A stretch of 64,000 nt of DNA from positions 1,240,001 through 1,304,000 of the forward strand of contig NZ_CP081497.1 in NCBI RefSeq assembly GCF_019774615.1, written 5' to 3'. The translations under genes were made by a program, and so were the position numbers. This DNA comes from Streptomyces sp. BHT-5-2 (GTDB lineage: Bacteria; Actinomycetota; Actinomycetes; Streptomycetales; Streptomycetaceae). The notes beneath the pieces were generated by a model. That model had not been told where the DNA came from, ran no database searches, and worked only from the letters and a program-made list of their open reading frames with translations. Shown piece by piece: positions 8,380-16,644 of the stretch; within the stretch, counting starts at the first letter, position 1, and the number at the start of each line of letters is the position of its first letter.

Positions 8380-8402
8380 GTGGGTGGCAGCATGGCGGGG
8401 TC

Positions 8403-9095
8403 ATGTCCGCAGCATCGCTGTCGAGATGGGTGCGCGCCGCGCTGTTCGCCGCGGCGTGCGTCGTGCTGTCCGCGGCCGGCCATGTGATGATGTCCGGTCG
8501 CGATGTCGCGTGGTGGGCGCCGGCCGCCGCGTTCCTGGTGACATGGACGGGCGCCTGGGCGGCGGCTGGTCGACAGCGTGGGCCGGTGGCGATCGTGGGC
8601 GGGACGCTGGGCACGCAGGTGCTGCTGCACCATCTCTTTGCGTGGTCGCAGCGCGGAACCCACGAGGGCATGCCGATGAACATGCCCATGCCCGTGGCCA
8701 CTTCTGTGCCCGTGCACGCGGAGATGCCCATGCCGGCGAATACGGGCCTGGGGCTGGAAACGGGCATCGGCATGGGTCATGTGGCGCATGGCGGGCACGG
8801 TTGTCTCGGGATGGTTGTTGCGCACGGGCTGGTCGCCGCGGTGTGCGGGCTGTGGCTGTGGTGGGGGGAGAGCGCCTTCTTCCGGCTGCTGCGCTGCCTG
8901 GGCATGTTGGCCGTACGAGCCGTCGGGTCGTTCAGGCTGCTGATCGTCTGCTTCGTCCGTCCCGTACAGCGGACCGGCGTGTGGTCCCTGGCCCGTGCGG
9001 AGCTGCCCGTCGACCGGTTGCGGGCGGTGTTGCTGTGTCATGTGGCGTCGCGGCGCGGGCCGCCGTCGGGGTCGGCCTGCTTGGCCTGTTGCTGA
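8403..9095 (+). CDS. Membrane protein with Met/His-rich loop
   Basis: 230 residues. Hydrophobic helices lie at about 8-28, 38-55 and 62-78, then a periplasmic or extracellular-type loop very rich in methionine (GMPMNMPMPVATSVPVHAEMPMP, interrupted at about 90-113) and histidine (GHVAHGGHG, about 126-134), then another helix near 138-152. Such Met/His clusters are typical of copper-handling membrane proteins, which is the basis for inferring a metal role. The C-terminal part is Arg/Cys-rich. The metal ABC operon just downstream supports a metal context. No named family is assigned. Confidence 0.7.
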   Translation: MSAASLSRWVRAALFAAACVVLSAAGHVMMSGRDVAWWAPAAAFLVTWTGAWAAAGRQRGPVAIVGGTLGTQVLLHHLFAWSQRGTHEGMPMNMPMPVATSVPVHAEMPMPANTGLGLETGIGMGHVAHGGHGCLGMVVAHGLVAAVCGLWLWWGESAFFRLLRCLGMLAVRAVGSFRLLIVCFVRPVQRTGVWSLARAELPVDRLRAVLLCHVASRRGPPSGSACLACC

Positions 9096-9490
9096 GCGTC
9101 CATCGAGCGCTGCCGGGCTGCCGGACCGTCGGGCTGCTGAGCCGGCCCGTTGGTCGGTGGCGCCTGCGCGCGGGCGATGGACGTGTGGAGTGAGCGACCG
9201 TCGCGGCTGCCCGTGATCCCCGTGGTCGAGGGTGCGCGGCGGGATCTGTGCTGCCTTGCGGCCGCCCGTCCCGGTCCGGCACCCATGCGGTGGCGGTGAC
9301 CGTCCTCGGACGGCGGTCGTCCATCTGCCGTGCCCTGGTGCGTTGGGCACCGGCGCGGCCGTATACCGAGGACTGAACCCCGATGACACGCATACATTCC
9401 CGGCGTGCGCGTGCGCTCGACCGCGCCGTGGTTCGCCGGCTGAGGGCCCCGTTTCGGGTTCCCTGTCGTTTCCCGTCCAAGCTCAGGAAC
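9096..9490. other. Stretch without a supportable gene
   Basis: Lies between convergent genes (membrane protein and anti-sigma). Open frames on both strands are Arg/Pro/Gly-rich and lack family features or ribosome-binding sites. No clear terminator stem was identified. Confidence 0.4.
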
Positions 9491-9733
9491 TCAGTTGTCG
9501 CCCGGACCGTCCCGGTGGGCCGTCAGCGACTTCAGCAACCGGTCCGTCCAATCAGGGGCGGGGTCGGGTGTCGTACTGCTCGTGGTGCGCAGTCGTTCGG
9601 CGTCGGCGGCCCAGCGGCGGCAGTCCGCGCACCGGGCGAGATGCCGGTCGAGGGCCTCCGACTCGGGGGCGTCGTGGTCGAGTTCGCCGTCGAGGCGGGC
9701 GGACAGGGCGGCGCGGTGGGGGGCGCAGATCAT
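9491..9733 (-). CDS. Zinc-finger anti-sigma factor (ZAS/zf-HC2 type), soluble
   Basis: 80 residues from ATG 9733. It contains HRAALSARLDGE and, about 24 residues on, HLARCADCRRW: the H-x3-C-x2-C zinc motif of anti-sigma factors. There is no transmembrane helix, so it is a short cytosolic form that may sense redox or metal state directly through the zinc site. It is transcribed divergently from the ECF sigma gene at 9807 with 73 bp between, which is the basis for pairing them. Divergence, rather than the usual sigma-then-anti-sigma operon, is unusual. Confidence 0.85.
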   Translation of the reverse strand: MICAPHRAALSARLDGELDHDAPESEALDRHLARCADCRRWAADAERLRTTSSTTPDPAPDWTDRLLKSLTAHRDGPGDN

Positions 9734-9806
9734 GCCTCCATTGTCGCCCCTTGGAAGCCCCCCGTGGGTATACGTGCCGTCGCTTTCCCGGGGCCGGGGG
9801 TGTGCG

Positions 9807-10481
9807 ATGGACGATGAGCAGGTGACCGCCCTGGCGTTGGCCGCCCGTGCCGGCGACTCGGCGGCGGTGGAGGCGTTCGTCCGGGCCACGCAGCGGGATG
9901 TGTGGCGGTTCGTCGCCCACCTGACCGATGCGCAGTCGGCGGACGACCTCGCGCAGGAGACGTTTCTGCGAGCGCTGGGCGGCCTGTCGCGTTTCGCCGG
10001 GCGCTCCTCGGCCCGTACGTGGCTGCTCTCGATCGCCCGACGGGTGGTGGTGGACCGCTACCGGGCCGCCTCCGCCCGGCCGAGGAAGGCGGATGTGGCG
10101 GACTGGGAGGCGAGCGCGGAGCGCTGTCAGCCGCACGGCCTGCCGGGCTTCGAGGAGGGAGTGGCGCTCGACGAACTGCTCGCCGGCATCCCGGACGACC
10201 GGCGGGAGGCGTTCGTGCTCACGCAGGTGGTGGGCCTGCCGTATGCGGAGGCTGCGCAGGTGGTCGGCTGTCCGGTGGGCACGGTGCGGTCGCGCGTCGC
10301 CCGGGCGCGGGACCAACTGATCACCATGCTGCGGGCCGCCGAGGCCCCCGCGGAACGGACCCGCGCGGGGGGCGACGAAAAAGGCCGGGAACCGAAGGCG
10401 TTCGATGTCCGACAGCTGTCCATGGCCGGGGTGCACGCTCCCGGGACGCGGCACGCGATGAGCGCGGGGAGGAGGGGGTGA
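9807..10481 (+). CDS. ECF sigma factor
   Basis: 224 residues from ATG 9807. Region 2 shows FVRATQRDVWRFVAHL and SADDLAQETFLRALGGL (-10 recognition helix), and region 4 shows YAEAAQVVGCPVGTVRSRVARAR (the -35 helix-turn-helix). A tail of about 40 residues rich in Arg/Gly follows region 4. The stop overlaps the start of the ATPase gene by one base (TGATG), so sigma factor and metal transporter are translationally coupled, and the sigma factor probably drives the operon. The likely antagonist is the divergent zinc-finger protein. Confidence 0.9.
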   Translation: MDDEQVTALALAARAGDSAAVEAFVRATQRDVWRFVAHLTDAQSADDLAQETFLRALGGLSRFAGRSSARTWLLSIARRVVVDRYRAASARPRKADVADWEASAERCQPHGLPGFEEGVALDELLAGIPDDRREAFVLTQVVGLPYAEAAQVVGCPVGTVRSRVARARDQLITMLRAAEAPAERTRAGGDEKGREPKAFDVRQLSMAGVHAPGTRHAMSAGRRG

Positions 10482-11116
10482 TGGACGGGCTCGGCGTATG
10501 CATGGCCGAGGTCTCCTGCCGTCACGGCCGGCAGGAGGTGGTGCACGAGGTGGATCTCGACATCGCCGCCGGTGAACAGGTGGCGTTGACCGGGACCAAC
10601 GGGTCGGGCAAGACCACGTTGCTGCGTGCGGTACTGGGACTGCACCGCAATGTCGACGGCCGGATCATGGTGGGCGGCCGGCCGGCCGGCACGGCGGCCG
10701 AGTGGGCATGGCGGCGGCGGGCCTGTGCCTGGATTCCGCAACGCCCCGCTGCCGGCCGTTTCCCGCTGCTGGTAGGGGAGTTGCTGGCCAGCAGCGGGGA
10801 GGCGCAGGAGGCGGCGCAGGCGGCCGGGCGGCTGCGTGTCGGTGAACTCGCCGACCGACCCCTGCACACCCTCTCCGGCGGTCAGCTCCAACGGGTCCAT
10901 CTGGCCAGGGCGGTCGGCTGTGTGGCGGCCGGCGCGGGAGTGCTGCTGGCCGACGAGCCCACGGCCGCACTGGACTTCGACGGGCAGTCGGAGGCGGCCG
11001 AGGTGCTCACCGGCCTTCCGGCGACGCTGATCGTGGTGACCCATGACCGGGGACTGGCGCAGCGGTGCGACCGGGTCCTGGAAATGGCCGCCGGGCGGCT
11101 CAGGGAGGTGCGATGA
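10481..11116 (+). CDS. Metal ABC transporter ATP-binding subunit (ZnuC-like)
   Basis: 211 residues starting at ATG 10481 behind GGAGGGGG. Walker A GTNGSGKTT near residue 43, a Q-loop near WIPQRP, signature TLSGGQLQRVHLARA, Walker B GVLLADEPTAALD and an H-loop in VVTHDRG. It is shorter than most importer ATPases (about 240-260), as is common in the Zn/Mn/Fe chelate type. It partners with the permease whose start overlaps its stop by 4 nt (ATGA) and with the lipoprotein beyond. Location: cytosolic face of the membrane. Confidence 0.9.
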   Translation: MDGLGVCMAEVSCRHGRQEVVHEVDLDIAAGEQVALTGTNGSGKTTLLRAVLGLHRNVDGRIMVGGRPAGTAAEWAWRRRACAWIPQRPAAGRFPLLVGELLASSGEAQEAAQAAGRLRVGELADRPLHTLSGGQLQRVHLARAVGCVAAGAGVLLADEPTAALDFDGQSEAAEVLTGLPATLIVVTHDRGLAQRCDRVLEMAAGRLREVR

Positions 11117-11982
11117 ACGGGTTCGAGTTCGGGCACCTCGGCGAGCTGCTGAGCCTGGTGCCGGTGCAGCGCGCGGGCCTCGCGCTGCTGCTGGCGGCCG
11201 TCGGGCTACCGGTGGTGGGTGTGGTGATCGTGGGGCTGGACATCATGCCGGTCCGCTTCGCGATGATGCACGTGGCGCTGCTGGGGATCGCGATCGGGAT
11301 GCTGACCGGACTCGACCCGGCCGTCTGCGCGATCGTCACCTGCGCCCTGGCCGGAGCCGGGATCAGCCCACTGGCCCGTACACCCGACGGGCTGTCCGGT
11401 GCGATGGGGCTGCTGATGAGCCTGGCCATCGCCGCGGCGCTGCTCGTCCTGGCGGTCTCCGGCGTCAACGCCGCCGGGGCCTTCGCGCTGCTGTGGGGGT
11501 CGATCCTGTCGGTGGGCGACGGGGACGTGGCCGTCCTCGCCGCTCTCGCGGTGGTCGTCCCCGGGCTGTTCCGGTGGCGGCGCCGCCAGGTGGCACTGCT
11601 GCTGCACGACCGCGAACTCGCCGTCTGTGCCGGGGTTCCGGCGCAGCGGCTGACCCTGATCCTGCTGGTGCTCGTCGCGGTGGCGGTGGCCGGCGCGATC
11701 CGGCTCACCGGTGCACTGCTGGTGGACGCGCTCACCCTGCTGCCGGCGCTGGCCGCCCGCCGCCTGGGCCGCTCCCTCGGCTCGATCGTCGGCTGGGCGA
11801 TCGGCATCGGCACGGCCGTCAACCTCGTCGGCTTCCTGCTGGCGCTGGTCCTGGACCTGCCGCCCGGACCGATTCTCGTCCTCGTGGCCGGGGCGACCGC
11901 CCTGGTCGCGCACCTCGTCCCCGAACGGAGGAACCGCTCATGGCACGTATCCACGTCTCCTTCCTCTCCGCCGTCGCACTGA
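11113..11982 (+). CDS. Metal ABC transporter permease (ABC-3/ZnuB family)
   Basis: 289 residues; ATG 11113 overlaps the ATPase stop by 4 nt. About eight hydrophobic helices can be followed; MPVRFAMMHVALLGIAIGM and the later GALLVDALTLLPALAARRL match the conserved loop and helix of the ABC-3 family, which carries Zn2+, Mn2+ or Fe2+. Its last 14 codons overlap the start of the lipoprotein gene, so expression of the three subunits is tightly coupled. The C-terminal tail (SWHVSTSPSSPPSH) is simply the overlap region read in another frame. Confidence 0.9.
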   Translation: MNGFEFGHLGELLSLVPVQRAGLALLLAAVGLPVVGVVIVGLDIMPVRFAMMHVALLGIAIGMLTGLDPAVCAIVTCALAGAGISPLARTPDGLSGAMGLLMSLAIAAALLVLAVSGVNAAGAFALLWGSILSVGDGDVAVLAALAVVVPGLFRWRRRQVALLLHDRELAVCAGVPAQRLTLILLVLVAVAVAGAIRLTGALLVDALTLLPALAARRLGRSLGSIVGWAIGIGTAVNLVGFLLALVLDLPPGPILVLVAGATALVAHLVPERRNRSWHVSTSPSSPPSH

Positions 11983-12752
11983 CGACGGGACTGTCCCTGC
12001 TCACCGCCTGCTCCGGCGGCGGCAGCACCGACGACTCCGCGCACACCGGGTCGCACGGCAAGAAGCACGGCGGGCCGGTGGTCGTGGCCACCACCACCTG
12101 GGAGGCGGCCTTCGCGCACGCCGCCGGTGCGCAGGACGTCAAGGTCATCGTGCCGTCGACCGTGCAGCACGCCCCCGACTACGAGCCCAAGCCCTCCGAC
12201 CTCGCCGCGGTCGCCGGCGCCGACTATGTGCTCTACGCCTCGTTCGAGCCCTTCGCGGGGAAGATCAAGCAGGCCGCGGGGTCGAAGGCCGAACTCGTCG
12301 AGGTGGACCTCGACAACACCGCCGACAAGGCAACCGCCCAAGTGGCGGCGCTGGGAAGGAAGTTCGGCACCCAGCAGACGGCGGCTGCCTGGACGAAGAC
12401 CTTCCGCGCCGAGTACGGCAAGCTCTCGGCCGAGGTGAAGAAGGCATGGCCGGGCGGCCGCCGTCCGTCGGTGGTGGCCCAGACGTTCTCCACCTGGGCC
12501 GCGCAGCTGGCGGGCGCCGACCTGCTCGGCACCTACGGGCCGGACCCGGTGACCCCCGGCCAGGTGTCGAAGCTGTCGGCGAAGAAGCCGTCGCTGGTCC
12601 TGGACAACGTCCATATGTCCACCGGAACCGTTCTGCCGGACTCCGGCGCCAAGCAGGTGGAGATCGTCAACTACCCGGGCAAGGACCTGGATCTGCTGAA
12701 GGTGTACCGCGAGGCGGCGGTCGCGATCGAGCGGAGTCTGTCCACGTCCTGA
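11940..12752 (+). CDS. Metal-binding lipoprotein of ABC transporter (ZnuA-like, SBP_bac_9)
   Basis: 270 residues from ATG 11940 behind CGGAGGAACC. It has a lipoprotein signal with lipobox LLTAC (Cys at about residue 24), followed by a short His-rich segment (HTGSHGKKHGG) like those that trap zinc in ZnuA. The mature protein has VVVATTTWEAAFAHAAG, TVQHAPDYEPKPSDLAAVAGADYVLY (conserved His and Glu ligand region) and a C-terminal SLVLDNVHMSTG. It is slightly shorter than ZnuA. It should deliver a divalent metal to the permease; zinc is the best guess because of the His cluster. Confidence 0.88.
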   Translation: MARIHVSFLSAVALTTGLSLLTACSGGGSTDDSAHTGSHGKKHGGPVVVATTTWEAAFAHAAGAQDVKVIVPSTVQHAPDYEPKPSDLAAVAGADYVLYASFEPFAGKIKQAAGSKAELVEVDLDNTADKATAQVAALGRKFGTQQTAAAWTKTFRAEYGKLSAEVKKAWPGGRRPSVVAQTFSTWAAQLAGADLLGTYGPDPVTPGQVSKLSAKKPSLVLDNVHMSTGTVLPDSGAKQVEIVNYPGKDLDLLKVYREAAVAIERSLSTS

Positions 12753-12814
12753 GAGAGCGGCGTGGGAATCGACGGACCATCAGGTTCGTTGTGCATCAGG
12801 CCAGTTGGCTGTTC

Positions 12815-12854
12815 GGTCGGCAGGTCGGCAGGTCGGCAGGTCGGCAGGTCGGTG
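12815..12854. repeat. 8-nt tandem repeat, GGTCGGCA, four perfect copies plus one variant
   Basis: Four perfect units at 12815-12846 followed by GGTCGGTG. It lies between the lipoprotein stop and the following terminator and is non-coding; an 8-nt unit would shift frame with every change in copy number. Confidence 0.9.
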
Positions 12855-12871
12855 GGGCGACGGTGCTGTGA

Positions 12872-12898
12872 AGGGCCGCGGATCTGCGCCGCGGCCCT
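12872..12898. terminator. Terminator stem-loop after the metal transporter operon
   Basis: Perfect 10-bp stem AGGGCCGCGG / CCGCGGCCCT with a 7-nt loop, followed by CTCTTCTC. It separates the operon from the convergent ligase gene at 12931. Confidence 0.8.
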
Positions 12899-12930
12899 CT
12901 TCTCTTGCCTGCCCGGGCCCGTGGGTGCAC

Positions 12931-14700
12931 CTACTCCGCGTGGGCGCCACCGGTCTCGGCAAGCCGTTCACGCAGCGCCGCCCGGTCCGGCTTGCCCGCC
13001 GGGGTCAGTGGCAGTTCGTCCAGGAGCAGCAGCGCCTCGGGGTGCTTGCGGCGCTCCAGGCCGCGGTCGTCCAGGTGGTGGCACAGCTCCTTCAACGTCA
13101 GTTCCGGCGAGGGTGGTTCCGGGGTGGTCGGCGGCTCCTGGCCCGGTTTGGGCACCACACAGGCGCCGAGCCGTTCACCCATCAGCCGGTCCGGTACGCC
13201 CACGCACATCACCTCCCGCACCTGAGGATGTGTCAGGAGGTGTCGCTCCACCTCGTTGGGACTGATGTTGACGCCGCCCCGGATCACGACGTCCTTCAGC
13301 CGCCCCATGAGGCGCAGCGTGCCGGTCTCGTCCAGGATGCCGAGGTCGCCGGTACGGACCCAGCCGCCGGGGGTCCGATAGCGGGCGTCGAGTTCGGGGG
13401 AGCCCACGTACGACAGCGGGGTCATGGGGCCACGGGCGACGATCTCACCCGCGACACCCGGAGGTGTCGGCAGGACCTCGCCGTGCGGGGCGTCCAGGTC
13501 GGCGATCAGGATGTCGGCCGCCAGGGGATCCGGGCGTCCTGCCGCGATGCCCGGTCCGTCATCGGGCTCGGTCCGCTCGGCGAGTCCTGTGTGGCAGTTC
13601 ACGCCGTCCGCCGACCCGTAGAGGTTCACCACCGCGCAGCCGAAGGCGCGCCGGGCCTCGGCCGCGGTGCCCGCGTCGAGGGGAGCGCCGCCCAGCACCA
13701 TCGCGGTGAGGGACGAGGTGTCGGTCGGTGTTCGAGCGAGGCGCTCCAGCAGCATCCGGATCATGGTCGGTACGGCGAAGAGGTGCGTGGGGCGGTGCCG
13801 GGCTATCGCGGTGAGGGCGGTGCCGGCGTCGAAGCGGTCGAGGAGGATCAGGGTGCCGCCGTGGCGGGCGAGGGTGACGGCGGTGCCGCTGCTGCCGAAT
13901 GCCGAGGCCAGCGGCACCAGGTAGAGATTGCGCGGCGGTTGGCCCGTGCCCAGCAGGGACGCCATGACGTTGCCGCGCCCGCCGGCCAGCGCGTTGTGCG
14001 AGTAGGCGACCATCTTGGGTTCGGCCTCGGAGCCGGAGGAAACCAGGATGCGCACGGCCGCGTCGGGATCCGGGCGGGCGGGCGTGCAGGCGGCGCCGTC
14101 GGCCGCCAGCAGCTCGTCGAAGCAAACAGCGCCGGGCGGGGGATCTCCGGGGCCGGCGGCGAACACCGCGTGGAGCGAGGGAAGTTCGGCGGCGAGCGCG
14201 ACCAGGTCCGCGGCGTGACGGTTGCCCCGGTGCTCGGTGGCGCCGATGACGGCGACCGCACCGGAGCGGCCGAGCAGCGAGGCCGCCTCGCACCTGCCGC
14301 GCCCGACCGGAAAGGGCAGCACGACCGCACCGAGGGCCGCCAGCGCGAGGTCGGCGATGACGGCCTGACGTCCGCTGGGCAGCTGGACCCCGACGATGTC
14401 GCCGGAGCGCACGCCGGCGGCGGCGAGGCCGGCGGCCAGACGTCGCACCAGCTGGTCCAGTTCCGCGTAACTCGCCTCGCCCTGAGGGTCGATGACGGCA
14501 CTGCGGTGCGGGTCGGCGCAGCGCCGGGCCCGGAAAAGCGCGTACAGATCGAGGTCGGGGCAGCTGCCGTCGGCCGCCCAGGAGCGGCGCAGCGCGGCCG
14601 GCACCAGATCGCGGATCGGTTCGCGCACCTCGGTGCTCTCCGGGGCGACGGGCGTCCTGGCCACGGAGGTCGAGTCGGTCACGGTCACTGTTCGGGTCAC
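12931..14700 (-). CDS. Acyl-AMP ligase / acyl-CoA synthetase-like adenylate-forming enzyme
   Basis: 589 residues from GTG 14700; GGAG lies 8 nt upstream and the GTGA overlaps the stop of the CoA-transferase gene, fixing the start. Class I adenylate-forming motifs are all visible: the P-loop VSSGSEAEPKMVAYSHNAL (a variant of SGTTGxPK), NLYGSADG (A5), GWVRTGDLG (A7), GRLKDVVIRGGVNISPNEVE (A8 hinge) and PLTPAGKPDRAAL with the catalytic Lys. The A5 motif lacks the usual Glu after YGST. It should activate a carboxylic acid as AMP ester and probably pass it to CoA; operon partners suggest CoA-thioester metabolism. The acid itself is not visible. Confidence 0.85.
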   Translation of the reverse strand: MTRTVTVTDSTSVARTPVAPESTEVREPIRDLVPAALRRSWAADGSCPDLDLYALFRARRCADPHRSAVIDPQGEASYAELDQLVRRLAAGLAAAGVRSGDIVGVQLPSGRQAVIADLALAALGAVVLPFPVGRGRCEAASLLGRSGAVAVIGATEHRGNRHAADLVALAAELPSLHAVFAAGPGDPPPGAVCFDELLAADGAACTPARPDPDAAVRILVSSGSEAEPKMVAYSHNALAGGRGNVMASLLGTGQPPRNLYLVPLASAFGSSGTAVTLARHGGTLILLDRFDAGTALTAIARHRPTHLFAVPTMIRMLLERLARTPTDTSSLTAMVLGGAPLDAGTAAEARRAFGCAVVNLYGSADGVNCHTGLAERTEPDDGPGIAAGRPDPLAADILIADLDAPHGEVLPTPPGVAGEIVARGPMTPLSYVGSPELDARYRTPGGWVRTGDLGILDETGTLRLMGRLKDVVIRGGVNISPNEVERHLLTHPQVREVMCVGVPDRLMGERLGACVVPKPGQEPPTTPEPPSPELTLKELCHHLDDRGLERRKHPEALLLLDELPLTPAGKPDRAALRERLAETGGAHAE

Positions 14701-16496
14701 GAAAGACTCCAAGGGGACGGGACGGCGGGTGCACCGTGGGCGTCACGGGTCAGGGCGCCGGCGATCCGGGGGTCGCCCGGGAGGCCGGCGAGATCGGTGC
14801 TGACGGCGGTGCCGGCCAGCCCGCGGGTGCGCAGGTCGACGAGGGCCTCGACGGTAGGCAGCCGCCGTAGGCGCCCCGCGCGGCCGGCGGCTTCGGCGGC
14901 GTGCACATCGGCCGGTGCCAGCCAGCCGTCCGCGGTCCGCAGCGGACGGCGGAAGCCGGCCGGACGCCGGGGGTTCCGGCCGGCCGCCGCGCGGCGCAGG
15001 GCCGGCGCGGTGAGCATCTCCGCGGCGCCCAGCAGCGAGGAGTCGACGCGGATGCCGTGCCCGGTGCGTTCCCGGGCGAGCAGGCCGGCCAGGACGGCCT
15101 CCGCGCCCAGCAGCCCGCCCAGCACGTCCAGCAACGTCATCAGGGAGGGCGCCGGCGGCTCGTCGGCAGGGCGGACGGCCTCGCCGACGCCCGCCCTGGC
15201 CTGCACCATGAAGTCCGTGCCCACCGGTGCACCGGGCAGCTCCCGGCCGCCGAAACCACTGGTGTAGGCGTAGACGAGACCGGGGTTGGCGACGGACAGC
15301 GCCGCGGAGTCCAGACCCAGCTGCTCGGCCTTCCCCGGCGCCCAGTTGTGGAGGAACACATCCGCCCCGGCCGCCATCTCCCGCAGCCGGCGGCGTTCGG
15401 ACGCGGACTTGATGTCGATCTCCACGGCCTTCTTGCCCCGGTTGAGGGCCAGCCACCGTGCGGAGAGACCGGAGCACGTGGGCGGCATGCCGCGCAACGG
15501 GTCACCGCCCGGAGGCTCTATGCGGATCACCTCCGCCCCGAGCAGACCCAGCAGGTGCGCGGCGAGCGGCGCCTGGATCCGGCGCCCGGCCTCCAGGACC
15601 ACCAGGCCCCCCAGCGGACGGGCGGACGACGGTATTCGGGCACGGGCGGCAGGCGGGGCGGCCCGGCCGGGCGCGAGCGCCCACGGCACACCCGCAGCAC
15701 CGCCCTCCGCCGCCCGCTCCGCCAGAGTGTGAAGCCGGCAGACGTCCGCCCCCGAGGCGTCCGCGGCGTGGCGGACCTCCGCCCAGCCACGGGTGCGGGT
15801 GACGGCGTGCAGGGCGTCGGGCAGCGGGGCGCAGCCCGTCGCGTACCGGAACTGGAACGGCCGCCAGCCCGCCCGTATCGCCTCCTGCGGCGCGCCCACC
15901 GCACGCCAGAAGGCCGCCCACACCACGGGATCCAACGCCTCCAGTTCAAAGCGCGTCCCGTCGGCGGTGGTGAACGGCGGCCCGCCCGGCCCGATCGGAG
16001 CCGCTTCCCCCTCCTCCGCTCCGGCAGCGGCTGCGTACTGGGAGACCGACAGCAGCGCCGCCCTGTCCACCGCGGTGGAGACCGGGCCGAACGCGCCGCC
16101 GCGTGCCTGGCCGACCAGCGCGGCGAGCAGCCCCTGCACCGCGAGGACACCGGCGGCGGTCGCCGCGTAGTCGACGGCCAGTCCGCGCGGGCCACCGTCG
16201 CGCTGTCCGTGGACGGCCATCACCCCGCAGACCGCCTGCGCGGTGGCCTCGTCGCACACGTCCTGCGGAGGGCATACGTCCGCCCAGCCCACGCGGGCCA
16301 GCACGGGCGGATGTCCCCTTCCCGCCAGGACCAGCCGGGCGCGTTCGGCCGGACCGCGGTCGGCGGCCGGCGCGCGGCGGGCACCCAGCGCCCGCAGATG
16401 GCCGACGGCCGTACCGGCCAGATCGGGCGGTCCCGAAGCGGTCAGTTCCAGTCCGTCGAGCGGCAGCGCCGTCCCCGTCGTCGTGGTGTGTGCCAT
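14697..16496 (-). CDS. Double-length CaiB/BaiF-type CoA-transferase
   Basis: 599 residues from ATG 16496 with GGAGGAGG upstream; the frame stays open to 16991 but that extension runs through the promoter region. CaiB-type enzymes are usually about 400 residues. Here the C-terminal part from about residue 290 has the typical GLVVLEAGRRIQAPLAAHLLGLLGAEVIRIEPPGGDP, KKAVEIDIKS, GLVYAYTSGFG and TDFMVQARAG, the last containing the catalytic Asp. The first 290 residues are a divergent, CaiB-like lobe (GLAVDYAATAAGVLAVQGLLAAL) lacking an obvious Asp motif. Transfers CoA between an acyl-CoA and a free acid. Coupled to the ligase by a 4-nt overlap and divergent from the acyl-CoA dehydrogenase. Confidence 0.85.
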   Translation of the reverse strand: MAHTTTTGTALPLDGLELTASGPPDLAGTAVGHLRALGARRAPAADRGPAERARLVLAGRGHPPVLARVGWADVCPPQDVCDEATAQAVCGVMAVHGQRDGGPRGLAVDYAATAAGVLAVQGLLAALVGQARGGAFGPVSTAVDRAALLSVSQYAAAAGAEEGEAAPIGPGGPPFTTADGTRFELEALDPVVWAAFWRAVGAPQEAIRAGWRPFQFRYATGCAPLPDALHAVTRTRGWAEVRHAADASGADVCRLHTLAERAAEGGAAGVPWALAPGRAAPPAARARIPSSARPLGGLVVLEAGRRIQAPLAAHLLGLLGAEVIRIEPPGGDPLRGMPPTCSGLSARWLALNRGKKAVEIDIKSASERRRLREMAAGADVFLHNWAPGKAEQLGLDSAALSVANPGLVYAYTSGFGGRELPGAPVGTDFMVQARAGVGEAVRPADEPPAPSLMTLLDVLGGLLGAEAVLAGLLARERTGHGIRVDSSLLGAAEMLTAPALRRAAAGRNPRRPAGFRRPLRTADGWLAPADVHAAEAAGRAGRLRRLPTVEALVDLRTRGLAGTAVSTDLAGLPGDPRIAGALTRDAHGAPAVPSPWSLS

Positions 16497-16644
16497 GGGT
16501 GTTCCTCCTCCGGCGGCGATGGCCGCCGCGTCGGCACCGGACTCGGCGCGGGAACCCGATGGCGGCCGGATCCGACATCTGTCCCGCGAGCCGAGCAGTC
16601 GGACGGCGGCGACGCCTGGTTCCCGGAAGGAACGGAGAAATCTG

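Noticed and set aside
9750..9790. GGAAGC ... CGTC pattern as an autoregulated ECF promoter between sigma and anti-sigma genes
   Set aside because: Spacing can be made to fit but the match is too weak to list as a feature without a second copy in the genome.
12815..12854. Possible CRISPR or iteron array
   Set aside because: The 8-nt units are directly adjacent, with no spacers, and too short.
12805..15267. 820-codon open frame on the plus strand
   Set aside because: Antisense to the acyl-AMP ligase, whose motifs are complete; no RBS or domain.
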